Positions 49,701-61,460 of a stretch of 64,000 nucleotides of DNA are shown piece by piece (the first letter of the stretch is position 1; each line of letters starts with the position of its first letter). The stretch lies in contig CM032794.1 of the NCBI GenBank assembly GCA_019155185.1, positions 9,711,988 through 9,775,987 of the forward strand. Direction: 5' to 3'. The DNA is from Beaufortia kweichowensis. Taxonomy: Eukaryota > Chordata > Actinopteri > Cypriniformes > Gastromyzontidae. The notes beneath the pieces were generated by a model, which was not told the DNA's origin, ran no database searches, and was given only the letters and a program-made list of their open reading frames with translations. Both the position numbers and the translations under genes were made by a program.

Positions 49701-49970
49701 ATTGATGGTTTTCAAATAAAGTGAAAGTTTTCAAGTGAAAGTTTTTGACAAATGTGATATTGTGCATAAGAGGGTGAAATCTATTTGTAGAATTATAAAA
49801 CATGCTGGAGATGTTTGAAACGCTTTTATTACACTTATTAAATGAAGTTTATTTTGTGGCCTAAATAAATGACATGTTACTCAGAAACTGAAAAGTCTGG
49901 CTTGTCAAAGATTTTACATTCAGCTGTTGCAAATTCATTGACTTTTAAAGTTTTTTTTTTTTCAGAAAAA
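43721..49970. other. upstream intergenic region, proximal part
   Basis: AT-rich sequence with no gene recognised. A patch at 48270-48560 is less AT-rich and open on the plus strand, but nothing identifies it as coding. Confidence 0.55.
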
Positions 49971-50173
49971 TGTCTGTAAAAACCAGGCTGAAGTCATAAC
50001 AAGCATCAAAATTTAATTTTACCTATTAATTTCACCATGATTTAAATCTTTGTCATTACTCAGTATTAAAGATATCAAGGTTATATTTTCAAGGATTGTT
50101 CTTTACATTATTGAGGAAGATTTTATGTAGAAAACAGTAACTCTAGCTGGGTTTTCACAGACAGTGTCACAAA
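49971..50173 (+). repeat. MITE family A, copy 2 (degraded ends)
   Basis: It shares with copies 1 and 3 the AACCAGGCTGAAGTC start, ACAAGCATCAAA, TTTCACCATGATTT, TTAAAGATATCAAGGTT and AGCTGGGTTTTCACAGAC. The outermost GTGACCC is lost on the left. Confidence 0.75.
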
Positions 50174-50772
50174 TATTTTTTTTAAACGAATGAAAATGCA
50201 GATCCTGTTGTATAAAATTCAATCACAAATCACTTTTTTAAAATGTTGTTTCATTCTGACCCCTTAACATATTTACTTAATTACTGATCACACCTGCCTG
50301 AATCAAGACTTTCTTAAGTTTAGGTCAAGTTATTTTACAACCAAAGCAAGGGTCAGTGAGTTGGAATGAATGACAGAAGAGCAGTAATGAGAAGCCTGTT
50401 GGTGAACAGGACTGAGTTTAGACAGACTAATAAAGAGAGGGATGTGTTTCAGCATGCTTAGAGAATTCCCAATGCAGCCCCCTGCTGGCTGTCCTGACAA
50501 TAGTCTAAAAACACAAACACACACGCATTGTTCTCTCACTCGCTCCTTTCACTCTCTTAGATGATTTGCTTTCAATTCGTCAAATTAGCCCCTGTCCACC
50601 TCTGACTTCCTTACATTCACACAATAGCTTCAGGCAGCGTCAGCTGTGGGCCGAGTGACAGTTTGCCTTTCTTCTCCAGTAGGGAGGCTAAAGAGACGTC
50701 TCCAGACATCATCAGGAGGCCTATTGACCGCAGTCACTGCCTGTGCCCCCCTCAAAGAAACTCTTTTTCCAT

Positions 50773-50809
<37 letters not shown>

Positions 50810-53800
50810 TCATATTGTCCAAACAATGTTTAGACACAAGACTCAAGCTCTTGACCTCACGCCATTATTCCTAAAACATCAGGGGCACTTTTTTCACCAC
50901 CTCACATCACTGCAAAGACTTTGAGTTTAACTAAACAAAGACAAACTGTTATACCTGCGAGGTAAAATCTCAACTTGTGGAAACTTGGCTGGCATAACTA
51001 GAAGATATTCTGTCTTGCTATGACAAAACAGTAACTACTGAAAAAGTAGTTTGGGCAGACAGTTGAATTGAACTTTTGGTGCCTTGCATGTCAACCAGAC
51101 TAGAAAACTATTACAAAAACAATCTGAGATCTGTCAGTCATCTTAGTCTGGTTTAAGATTATTTTTCAGATTGTTTTTCTCCATGTAGTGACACATATGT
51201 GGAAGATTTATTCACATTAAAGCAATTAAATGAAGGATGACACTTCAAGATTAAGACAGGTGCAGTTTCACAAAAAGATGGAGATAGACTAATTCTCCAT
51301 TTCATGCACATCACAGAAAGAAAATGCTCATGCTTTCACAATGCAGAGATCAAAACCAACACTTGTGCTCCACAATGAAACAAATATTCAATTGAGCTCT
51401 TATAAAGTTGCTTGAACAGGTACTAGGCAGATAAATATTTAACTTCCATTGACATTTGGAGGTGCAAGACAGGCATGGCGGGACACGTAGTGATATTTGC
51501 TCTCGTTGTGAACAGGAGACAGCTAGCCGGCTCCATCAATAGCAAAGCCACCGCTGCTTAACACGATCAGAGAAGTTGGCAGTGACTATATGAGGAGCTC
51601 CAATTACCCATCCTACAATGGGACGTTTTGACCTATTTTTTCCTCATTCTTATCCTCTTCATTGAGAGCCTTATTATTAGTGAATAAAGAGCATTACCTC
51701 ATTCTCATCTTAGGTGAAATGTAGGTGACTCATACCCCTCAGTGACTATCATTTGATTATGTGCAAGTCAGTACATTGTAAATTCATAATTTGGAAACAG
51801 TATTTTCAGACATTTACCCTGCAAATATCTGTTAAAGATCCTTAAATGTAAATAAACATTTAAAATCATTTGGATCCAGTACTTTCACCAAAATTAAACA
51901 AACCAGCCAGATCGAGAGACTTATCTGTTGTCCAATAAAATCACATCTAAGACATGATAATGTAACTCATCACAAAGGAGGAATGCATAAAGAGACCCTT
52001 CATCCTTATATTCCCTATAGTTCATGTGGACCAGCAGAGTGAGTTGTGGGTAACACAATTATGCCACATCAGCAAAGGGTAAAGCCAGAGCTGATAGGGC
52101 ACATGGTATGTACCAAGACTACATTTTTTAATAATAGGAGGGTAAAGCGAATCCAATCGCTCACTGTCAACAACTCGGCTCCACAATGCCTTCTTTACCG
52201 CATCATGATCTGCTGCTATATTTACAAAGCCATAAATTACCACCCAGCCATCCAAATGGGCTTACTTTGGTTTGTCGTGTCTTTATTCCCTCTGATCTTC
52301 AGCTGAAATAAACATGGGACATGCCTTTGAACAAAATACATGTGCCCTGAGCGAACAGTCATGCAGATGCCAATGAGTAAAGGAAGGAGGAATGAGAAAA
52401 CAAAATAAAATGGCAGATTAAAAAAGTGACCCTGAGAGTAAATCAGCCGCTGGTTCTCACAGGGCATTAAATGGCTTTTAGCAGAGAGGTCTTAACCCAA
52501 TCATCATAGTCATGTTTCACAGAGCTACGCAGAGAACCAAACAACTGCGAGAATATTAACAGCACACCATCAAAGCCCAGCACTCGATGGGCTGTAAAGC
52601 TTAACAAAGCAAGAAAAACACACACACTTAAGAGGACTACCGGAGACAGGATAATTTACACCCCACACCTCTGTATAAACACACACAAAGGTGCATGTAG
52701 GGAAAGTCGCCAATTGAAATTGAGAGTAGCATGAGCTCACTCTCACACTGTGTTTGATTGTGTAAATACATCTGATGTATTACCTTTTCCCCCGAGAGCA
52801 TTATGTCTATCAGCATGCGTTGGGTGTAGGGTCGGATCAAAAGCGCTAGAAATCACCACGGAGGCTTTGATGAACATCATGAGGTTTGTGGGGAATATTT
52901 GCATGGGATTACTAAAATGAATTTGGATTTATGTCTTAAGGAGGATAAGCAGAGCTTTGTGTTTGTGGGAGCTGCCTGTCACTCATGAGTGCAATGTTAG
53001 AAACATTTGAGCTTTCTGTGTTAAATAAACCAGCTTCACCTCCCAGATAGAAATGATTCATGTGAGCACACCCAAATCAGTTTTATGCATATATATTTAC
53101 ATGATGGTAAGCACTAAATGGCGTAACCAGAAGCTGTCAGGGCCAGATGGATCTGCATCAATCTCTCTGGTGATTATTCTGCAAAACAATGAGTGCAGTA
53201 CATGGCAGTACATGGCTCATCCAGGAGGACGTGACGGGCATCAGGATTCCCCAACACACGCAATCCACCAAACATAGCCAAACACTCCTTCTATCTTCCT
53301 CGCTCTGGCCAACATCTAGTCTCATAAAATCATCATTCACATTACAGGGTAAACATCCTGAGGTAGAAAATAAATAAGGGGGTAAATATTTTAGAATGGA
53401 GGAGTAAGCAAATGGTATTTTTAGAGTATTTCCTTAGGAAAACTTCTATCCCTGACTTTGGTGAGATGGGTAATTCCTCCACTATGTGGTGTGCCCTGTC
53501 TGTCTATGGGTGGAGTGATTGCCTTTGATGTTTTTTTAAACATTTTGCTTATTCGTTTTAAAACTGACCACTAAACTGTAAAAACATGATATTTGGAAGC
53601 TAGATTATAATTATTTAGTTACAGAAACAGAAGGGTTGTGTGTTTTATGTTAGGACTGGTTTGGCATGAGGACTATCGAAATGCAAGAAGAAGAAAAAAG
53701 TAAATAGTGCATATAATAATTAATCTGTGACTGTGATTTAAACACATTCTGATTTCATTAATCAATAAGTAGTCAGTCCTCTTGAAATCGTGGAAAAAGT

Positions 53801-54691
53801 TATTTTGTCAGCTAAGCAATCGATACGAGCCTGTGGCCTGCACAGAAACATAAGGATGAGCAAATATTGACAAAGTTGTCATTTTTGGATACTAAACCTT
53901 TCAATAAACTCTCAACACCAGGTAATATCAGTGAAGGACAGTTGTGATGTTTTCCACCAGCTCTGACAGACTTTAAAGGGGCATCTGGGAGCTTTCATGA
54001 AAGTCTACTGAGGGGTGTGAAGTTCAGCTTTCTCTCCAAGTTCCAAGACTTCCAAGTGTTTCTAAGTACAAAGCTTAGTGAAGACAGAGTACTGTACAGA
54101 CCTGATGATTACTCCAAGAGATCCTAAGAATTCAGGTGTAGTTTACTGAGCAGATAGAGTTTCATAACTCCACAGCACCTGCACAACCTACTTCTGTTTT
54201 TTCTTCTCTTGTTTCTTTGGGTTTTTCTCCCTTTCTGTCATTCTCTGCCAACATCCCAACAACACACAAAGTATTTCCTCTCCCTTTTAATACCCAACCA
54301 AGCATTGGAAACAAAGATTGTTTGTTCACTTTTCGTAGGGCTGGGTTTCACTGTGCCAGAACTGGTGTGAAGGCCTTAATTCCCCTGGAGGTGTGTCATG
54401 AACATCCTCTCTGCATCCTCTCTTTCAAGAAGAACAAAAAGCATCAGCACAACTGATTGTGGATCTTTTTTGCACAATGTGTGGATTTACTTTTGTTGGT
54501 GTATTTACCACATCAACAGGTTCAAGTGCTGAATGTAAATGTTAGAGCCTATAGTAAACATTTTTATGGAAACTTGACTAGAATGTAAGGATAACCTGTA
54601 ATTATGTCAAGGTTGTCAATGGGAAGATGTTACACAGTTTGTTCTGGGCTGCAGACTCAGACTAAATAAACGTTAAAGCAAACTGTACTGC
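50174..54691. other. upstream intergenic region, candidate conserved patches
   Basis: No gene seen. Patches at 50600-50760, 51460-51720 and 52000-52560 have balanced composition without repeats or coding signatures, the usual look of conserved non-coding elements around developmental genes. This is a compositional impression only. Confidence 0.45.
50772..50809. repeat. (GT)n(GA)n compound microsatellite
   Basis: About 13 GT units followed by six GA units. Confidence 0.95.
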
Positions 54692-54946
54692 TATGTGACC
54701 CTATCTGTGAAAACCAGGCTAAAGTGTAAAAAATCTGATTCTGAGAAAACAAGCATCAAAGTTTAATTTTACCTATTAATTTTACTATGATTGCAATCTT
54801 TGACACGACCTTACTCAGTCAAGATTACAGATATCAATGTTAAATTGCCACAGAATATTCTTTACATTATGTAGAATGATTTTATGCAGAAAACAGAAAA
54901 ATCACAAAAATGACTTTAGCTGGGCTTTCGCAGACTGGGACACATA
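54692..54946 (+). repeat. MITE family A, copy 3
   Basis: It starts TATGTGACCCTATCTGTG, continues through AAACCAGGCTAAAGTG and AACAAGCATCAAAGTTT, and ends AGCTGGGCTTTCGCAGACTG then GGACACATA, inverted relative to the start. It is the cleanest copy. Confidence 0.8.
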
Positions 54947-57900
54947 TATGTATGACTAAATGTACTACTATATACTACTAGCAAATATGAGTTATTTTGT
55001 AAAAATCAAAGCAATAACGCCTCTAAAAGCACAAACAAATGCACATGTGCACAGATAAAGCACAGGTGTAGCCAATAGCACAGTTTTAACACAATAGTCA
55101 ATTGAATCTAGAATCTTTTGATTTACAGGGTGTGTATAATCTGAGGCTCACGTAATGAATTAAACAAATCAAAACACGCAGTGGATGATAAACAGCAATT
55201 TGTTTCTCTTGTGTCTAACTTTGTTCTCCAGTGTATAGTTTCTAAGCTCTTTGCTCTCTGGTGATAAATCATGCATGTTTATTTTGCTTCTGTAGTTATC
55301 AGGGGCTTATATAATGCCGTTTCACCTGGTATTTTGCGTGTGTGTGTTTCTAACGCAATAGCCAGAGAGATAAACATTAAATCCACCCCCTCGGTAAAGA
55401 TTACAACTGGTCCCTGGCTTACACTGTAAATTACTCTGTCATCAGCTTAATTTCTCTCGCTGAAAGCCTTTATCACTCTCGTCTAAACAAAAGCATCGAA
55501 GCAGATCTATGAACACACACACACACAGTACTGAAACCCAAACTTCTCAGCTCTCATCTTAGCAGACATTTTTCAAGTTACACTGAGCTGAAACAACAGA
55601 GGAAACACAACCATGCAAATTTAAGAGTCATCAATTAAAAAATCCACAGATGATTTGTTCCTTATTAAAATGGCGAAAAACACTAGCACAATATACCAGA
55701 CGTGTTTGTCTGTAGTAATTGCTGTAAATATCCATTATCTATTCGCTGTCAAAGCACAAAACTACATCATTTATTTTATGACTCCACTATCTTGAGAAAA
55801 TAAGGAAAAATGGGGATTTAGGAATCTTTGATCATTTAGAAAACATTCCAACAACCCTTCACAACACAGACAAATATTAATATAAAAATATTGCTGGTTA
55901 AGCTAGTTAGAAAGTGTGGTATGGACACAAACACACCCGGTTAATATGGCAATGGTATTTGTAGTAAAGCTATGATAATGTAAATGGTAATCAATCTGCC
56001 AAAAATCATGCTTAATACAGTTTTACTACAAAAAAACTCTCTAACTTTTATATGGGATGACAGTTTAACCCCTACCTCAGACATATTAGCCACTAGCCAC
56101 ATGATAAAAACCTAACTGTTAACCCATTACAGCCTTTGCATGAGTAACTGCAAAAAAAAATTCAAAGGGATGACATTCGTTTCCCAGTAATCTGTTACAA
56201 TAGGGATTGTTAGGCAAAGAAAACACTATGCATTGGTCGCTGCACGTTGGCCCAGCTTTAGAAGGCCATGGGCAGGCCTCTTCTCTCCAATTTTCCACCC
56301 TGATTGGTCAGAATGAGCAGCGTCTCTGTTTTGATATGGCCGCAAAGTCCTGGAGTTAGACGTCTGTTGTTCACATCAAAGACAATCAGCATTAAGAACA
56401 AAAGACCTGAGATGACATCATCTTATACCCTGCAAATACCTACATCCCTATATACCCTATATTGTATTATGAAAACGTATCTATTAAGTCAATGTTAAGG
56501 CTGTAAAGCATGTAACAATAAATGCTTTGGGGGAGCTGTCATTATTTATCACTTTTACATATAACATTGTACATAATTGTTTCTTAGAACATTAAAACCT
56601 GCTGATTTGAGGCACGAGTTTACTGACAGATATATGTGTAGAAGGGAAGTGGTGAAGATGAAAAGTGAAGTTCATTTACTTTAGATGAGTACTCTGGAGA
56701 AACAGCTCCTAAGAAAGTAGATGATGGATGGAGACCCTTCCCAAGATGAACGAAAGATTATGAATTAAGATCAGGGGGAATGCAGCACTATTAACAGGCA
56801 AAATCCAAAGCGTGGAGCCTTGGCTTCACACCACCACCTCCATCCACCCGTAACCCTACGCCCACGTGCTTTACTCTAATGCACCTATAACCGTGCTTGC
56901 TCACTTTCCATTCTCCCACATCAACACTGGCGGATACCGACAATCCTAATCCACTTACTACACCAGTACTTTTTTTAGGAGTAATTACTTCGAATAATGG
57001 AATTCTACATTTTTACTTGAAGGAAATATCTTTCTGATTGTACTTTAAAAACACAAACCAATGAAAGAAATTAGAAGTATCCTATAGAGTGTCTCAGTCT
57101 TGCATATTTGCCCACAGCTGAATCCTGAAGCTCTACACCGCAACATACAGTAAAGTTCTTTCTTATCTCTGGATCAACTGACCTCTGGTCATTTTCTGTG
57201 TCAGGGCTTCGGTTTGGATGAACCCTACAAAGTCTCACGTGGCCAACCGAGCCCAGCCAAATTGCGGATAAAACAGCAGGAGCAGACGTGATCGATTAGA
57301 GACTGCACCAGAGGCTAAGGGTTACCCACACATACAGCCAAAAAGCATCCCAGTTTCAGATGCGAAGATTCAATCAACATATGGTAATCTTGCCACAATC
57401 ACGTAGGTTCATACACATAGATAAATGCTCCCTCATATCCCCAGTAAGATGTTTTCTATTATTTAGAGCGCAGGATGAAAGGTCTTGTAACCCGAGCACT
57501 TACGTCCCTGTAAAGGATTCTACGCCTGCCAAAATCATCCTGGATAGGCTATATCACCTGTTTCTAAGTACACCTCAATAAGCCTGAGGGTGTGCAGTGT
57601 GTAAACACACCTCCAGCAGTTTTTCTCATCACTGTCAGAACTCAAATATGCTGATAGCGGCCTGGTTTATATGAAGTGAAGGGAAGATGCCATAATCATT
57701 CTGGAAGCAGACATGATGGTAGCAAAGCATTCATTAGTTCTTTTAAAGAGTACTAAAGCAGTGATTGGCAGAATGGGATGATACTACGTTGGGAAAAACA
57801 GAATGGTGTCAGAGTCACACCTGAGCTCTTCTAGCCTGTCAACAAAGAGTTGTGTAAAAGGATGAAACAAAATCTTGTAGAATTACTTTAAATTAAAGGG

Positions 57901-58263
57901 TTTTAAAGAAACAGCACAAAAACAGGAAACTGCACATTCTGCCTTGCCGCACACATTAATGCATGGCATTAGATCGGATATTTTGCATAATGTGACAGTT
58001 TTTACATCAAATGCTCCAGATCCAAAACATTTTCAGACATTATATCATTGTCGGTGCTGACAAATTAAAAACATTTATAGCAATTACATTTTTGCTACAG
58101 AATTAACTTAAATGTGATATGAGTAATATAAGTATAAAAGTCATAAAATCAAATTATAAAAACATGACAAAAAACATTCTCTCATCATCCAAAAACCAGG
58201 AACACAAACAATTAGATGTCCTCTATCAAAAGTCCAAATACAATATCACATAGATAACTAACA
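54947..58263. other. upstream intergenic region, middle part
   Basis: Contains family B copy 2. Otherwise nothing recognised; balanced patches lie near 56700-56960 and 57130-57360. Confidence 0.5.
55900..56035 (-). repeat. dispersed repeat family B, copy 2
   Basis: In reverse complement it matches the 8.1-8.3 kb repeat at TTTGGCAGATTGATTA, CTACAAATACCAT and the closing TTAACC. The ends are not defined. Confidence 0.5.
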
Positions 58264-58783
58264 TATGTGACCCTGCCTGTAAAACCCAGCTAAAGTCAGT
58301 TTTTTTATGATTTACATAAAATCACAATGTAAAGAACATTCTGGAATAATTAGGGCTGCACGATATTGAAAAAATGTGATATGCGATAGCCTGCTAAATA
58401 ATGTGGTATTCGATATGCGGCATAATATTTCTTTTTCTAAAGCTCATTTAAATGACATAAAAAATATATTTTTTAAAATATCTGCTTCAGCCTAAAACTT
58501 TGACCATACTTTGACCGTTTTTTTAAGTATTACAGTTAAATCACTCATTTAATACAGACCATTGCGATATGCATATTGTGGTATGCCCATTTGCGATATT
58601 TTGATCATTTCTATATATTGTGCAGCCCTAGTACTAATATATCCTTGATATCTTTAATATTGACTGAGTAATGACATGTTAAAGATTGAAATCATAGTGA
58701 TATTTATAGGTGAAATCAAACGTTGATGCTTGTAATCTCACAGTTTGTTTTTGAGACTTTAGTCTGGTTTTCAGAGACACATA
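58264..58783 (-). repeat. MITE family A, copy 4, interrupted by a hAT-like element
   Basis: The left part (58264-58350) reads TATGTGACCCTGCCTGTAA through AAAGAACATTCTGG. The right part (58631-58783) resumes with CCTTGATATCTTTAATATTG and ends CTGGTTTTCAGAGACACATA. It lies in the opposite orientation to copies 1-3. The middle 280 bp are foreign. Confidence 0.8.
58351..58630. mobile_element. hAT-type non-autonomous element nested in a MITE
   Basis: It is 280 bp between TAGGGCTGCACGATATT and AATATATTGTGCAGCCCTA-like inverted ends. TAGGGCTGCA termini are typical of non-autonomous hAT elements in fish. There is no ORF. The 8-bp target duplication expected of hAT is not clearly visible. Confidence 0.75.
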
Positions 58784-60170
58784 CGTAAAATATTATGGTG
58801 AAAACAGTGACAGTGTTGTTTTTTATTCATTTTTAAGATGGTATATGCTCTTGAATGAGTTTTTTGGAGATATATTTGAACAAAAACTCCAAAAAAGTTA
58901 ATTACTTTTTAATGAACAGTGTTCACTTCATTCTCTGAAGTGCTGCAGAGTGGAAGCAGAGTTGTGTTATTTTGCCTCGAGCAGGCAATGTGTTTCCTCA
59001 CTCACACCAGCAAGCAGGGAATGGGCAAACAAAATCGCAGACTGATGCTGAAGTGGGGTGATACAGACATTTTTTGTCAATCTACTCAGATATTCTGTTG
59101 CAGATAAGCAGAAAGTATGTGCACTGCTTGGTAACACAAAGACTAAGCTTTGATATCTAAGAACTGTGGTTTCTGCCGCAGAAAAAAAATATTTATACTG
59201 GCCAAATTTAGTCAGAGATGTAACTTGCTTGATATGAACAATTTGATTACAAAATCACATATAATTTATAGCACACTTTTAGTCATGCAATTGTATTGAA
59301 TTTCAGTATATTCATGTATTATCATATATTATTTATCTATACAGGTAAGCCTTGAGAAAAGGCTTTTCTCTATAAGACAACTGAGGACACAACACGTGCA
59401 CTGGACAATAGTGAGGATTAAATATCACCGGAAAGAAAGATTAAAGAAAGGGAGTGCCGCGGCTACCATGTCATCCAAAGACATTATTATAAAAAACAAG
59501 AGTGATCCCTCTAATCCTGCCATCAGTGTGAGATGAAAAGTGGGCAGATTGTGTTTTGTGTCTCCGAGACACAAACAGCTGAGGACATGACAATGCCAAT
59601 GTCTGTTCTGTAATGCAGTGACATTACTTTCACTTCAATAGCAGCACATACTGTATGCATATATTCCCAACAGCCCAGTCAATGTCATATATTGCCTGAC
59701 TGATCGCCTTCTTGTATGGTGAAACAAGTGTATGGGGAACCTCAAATGACCATATTATACTGCAAGATAATAAAACCCTACAAAAAAAAGACAAGAAAAG
59801 ACATGCAATCTCTTTTCTATATCAAAGGTAATATGAGAGGTATATCTCAAGGCATCAAACTGTGCTCACTAATAGCTCCAAAATCAAATATTCTGGGCTA
59901 TGTTATCAACATTTGAGCATTTTATAGATAACTTTTACTCTATGTTGATGATTGTGTCTAAGGAATGTAACATCAGAGGTTTCTGAGCCACAGCTAAAGG
60001 AACAACATAGAATGCTATAAAAATTTTAAATAGTAAAATGATTAATAGAATTAATTTAATAGAATTAAAGACGTATGAAGGAGATACGATACAAACTGAT
60101 ATATGACATTTTGTTCTAGGGTACAGATACAAATGAGTGATTATCAAAGACATTATTTAAACAATACTCT
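58784..60170. other. intergenic, nothing recognised
   Basis: AT-rich sequence between the nested MITE and the fold-back element. No gene seen. Confidence 0.55.
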
Positions 60171-60326
60171 GGTGAGCAGGTAAAGAGGTGATGACAAATC
60201 TATCAGAATAATCATTTTTATGCCATCTTCTCAGCAGTTCTCAAATGATTACTCATAAATAATCATGAATCATAATCATTTATGAATATTCAGATATCTT
60301 TGTCATCACCTCTTTAGCTGCTCACC
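60171..60326. repeat. fold-back element with 28-bp inverted ends
   Basis: The left arm is GGTGAGCAGGTAAAGAGGTG then ATGACAAA; the right arm is TTTGTCAT then CACCTCTTTAGCTGCTCACC. The arms are inverted and nearly perfect, with about 100 bp of AT-rich spacer that itself has short palindromes around AATGATTA and AATCAT. No ORF. Confidence 0.75.
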
Positions 60327-60508
60327 ATCTCCTCCTAGTAAGGCCAGACGTCAGTCTTTAGGGTGATGACACCATTCTTCAAACATTTCATGATTCAGCG
60401 GGTTGAAGGAGCCCCACTCAGGCATGAATTCTGTCGGGCTGCAGGGGCCGTTTATGGCGAGTTGGGCTGTTAGTGCCGAACATGCAACTTGTCAGCCTGA
60501 GGGGTTTG

Positions 60509-60732
60509 TGTATATAAGAGACAAGAGGGGCCTCTTTCCGTTCTGCGCTCATAACTTTATCTACATCGGTTCTCATCACTGGAGTCCAGAGCTGTTGCCA
60601 GCAGTCAGGACCTCATTCTGACAGGGAATACCCCTGTCCCGTGACTCCCCCAGGCGCTCCTCTGTCGTAAATTACGGAGTCCGGCACGAGAGAGTGTGTC
60701 GACACCTGTGTTGGTAGACTCCCTCTAGGATG
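60509..60732 (+). promoter_or_regulatory. possible TATA promoter with first exon and splice donor
   Basis: TGTATATAAGAG at 60509-60520 is a good TATA box. It is followed by about 210 bp of GC-richer sequence ending in a strong donor, AGGATG|GTAAGAATG, at 60732-60733. Together these look like the start of a plus-strand transcript divergent from adamts18. No recognisable protein is encoded. It might be a 5' UTR exon, a lncRNA start or a solo LTR remnant. Confidence 0.3.
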
Positions 60733-61240
60733 GTAAGAATGTGCTTCAAAGAGCACAACATCTGCAGGATTGGTAGGTCATGGTCACGCTTGACCCACGT
60801 TTTGGCACAGAGTAAAACCCTCTCTTGTTTCCCTTTCGCTTACAAATTTAACCCAAGACCCTGCGTTTTCACCTTATTTATCCTCTTTTGGTCTCATGGG
60901 TCTGTTCAATTCTGACCTACTTGCTACTTTTTCGGTTTCTCATTCATAATAATTAGTTAAAGCAGTTACATTCCAGTCCCAGAGGAGCCGGCGTTTTGGA
61001 CACCAAACATTTTGAACAAGTCTGAACTTGAGCCTGTAAGCAGCTTATTCAAGGATTCGAGGTAAAAGGCTCTGTGAGATGCAACTTTGTCCTTATAAAG
61101 GATAACCTGACATTTGCTCCCTTGTGATGTCTGCCTTTGAAATGGATAATTAATACTAAAATTGGTCTAAATAAATTTTTAAAAAAGGCTAAAAGCTTCT
61201 GCAAGGTTTAAGTTTAAGAGGAACGGTTAGAAAATACAAT

Positions 61241-61460
61241 AGGTGACCCTGCCTGTAAAAATCCAGCTAAAGTAAATTTTTGGTGATTTACTGTTTTCTA
61301 CAAAAAATCATCCTAAATAATGTAAAGAATATTCTGTGAAAATATAACCTTGATATTTTTATCAAGATATTGACCGAGTAATGACATGTCAAAGATTGAA
61401 ATCCTAATAAATGAATACTTTGATGCTTGCTACTGTATCTCAAAATTTTATTTTTAGAGT
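61241..61460 (-). repeat. MITE family A, copy 5 (right end degraded)
   Basis: It reads GGTGACCCTGCCTGTAAAAA, CCAGCTAAAGTAA, then AAAGAATATTCTGTG and TGACCGAGTAATGACATG, in the same orientation as copy 4. The right terminal repeat cannot be recognised past about 61460. Confidence 0.7.
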
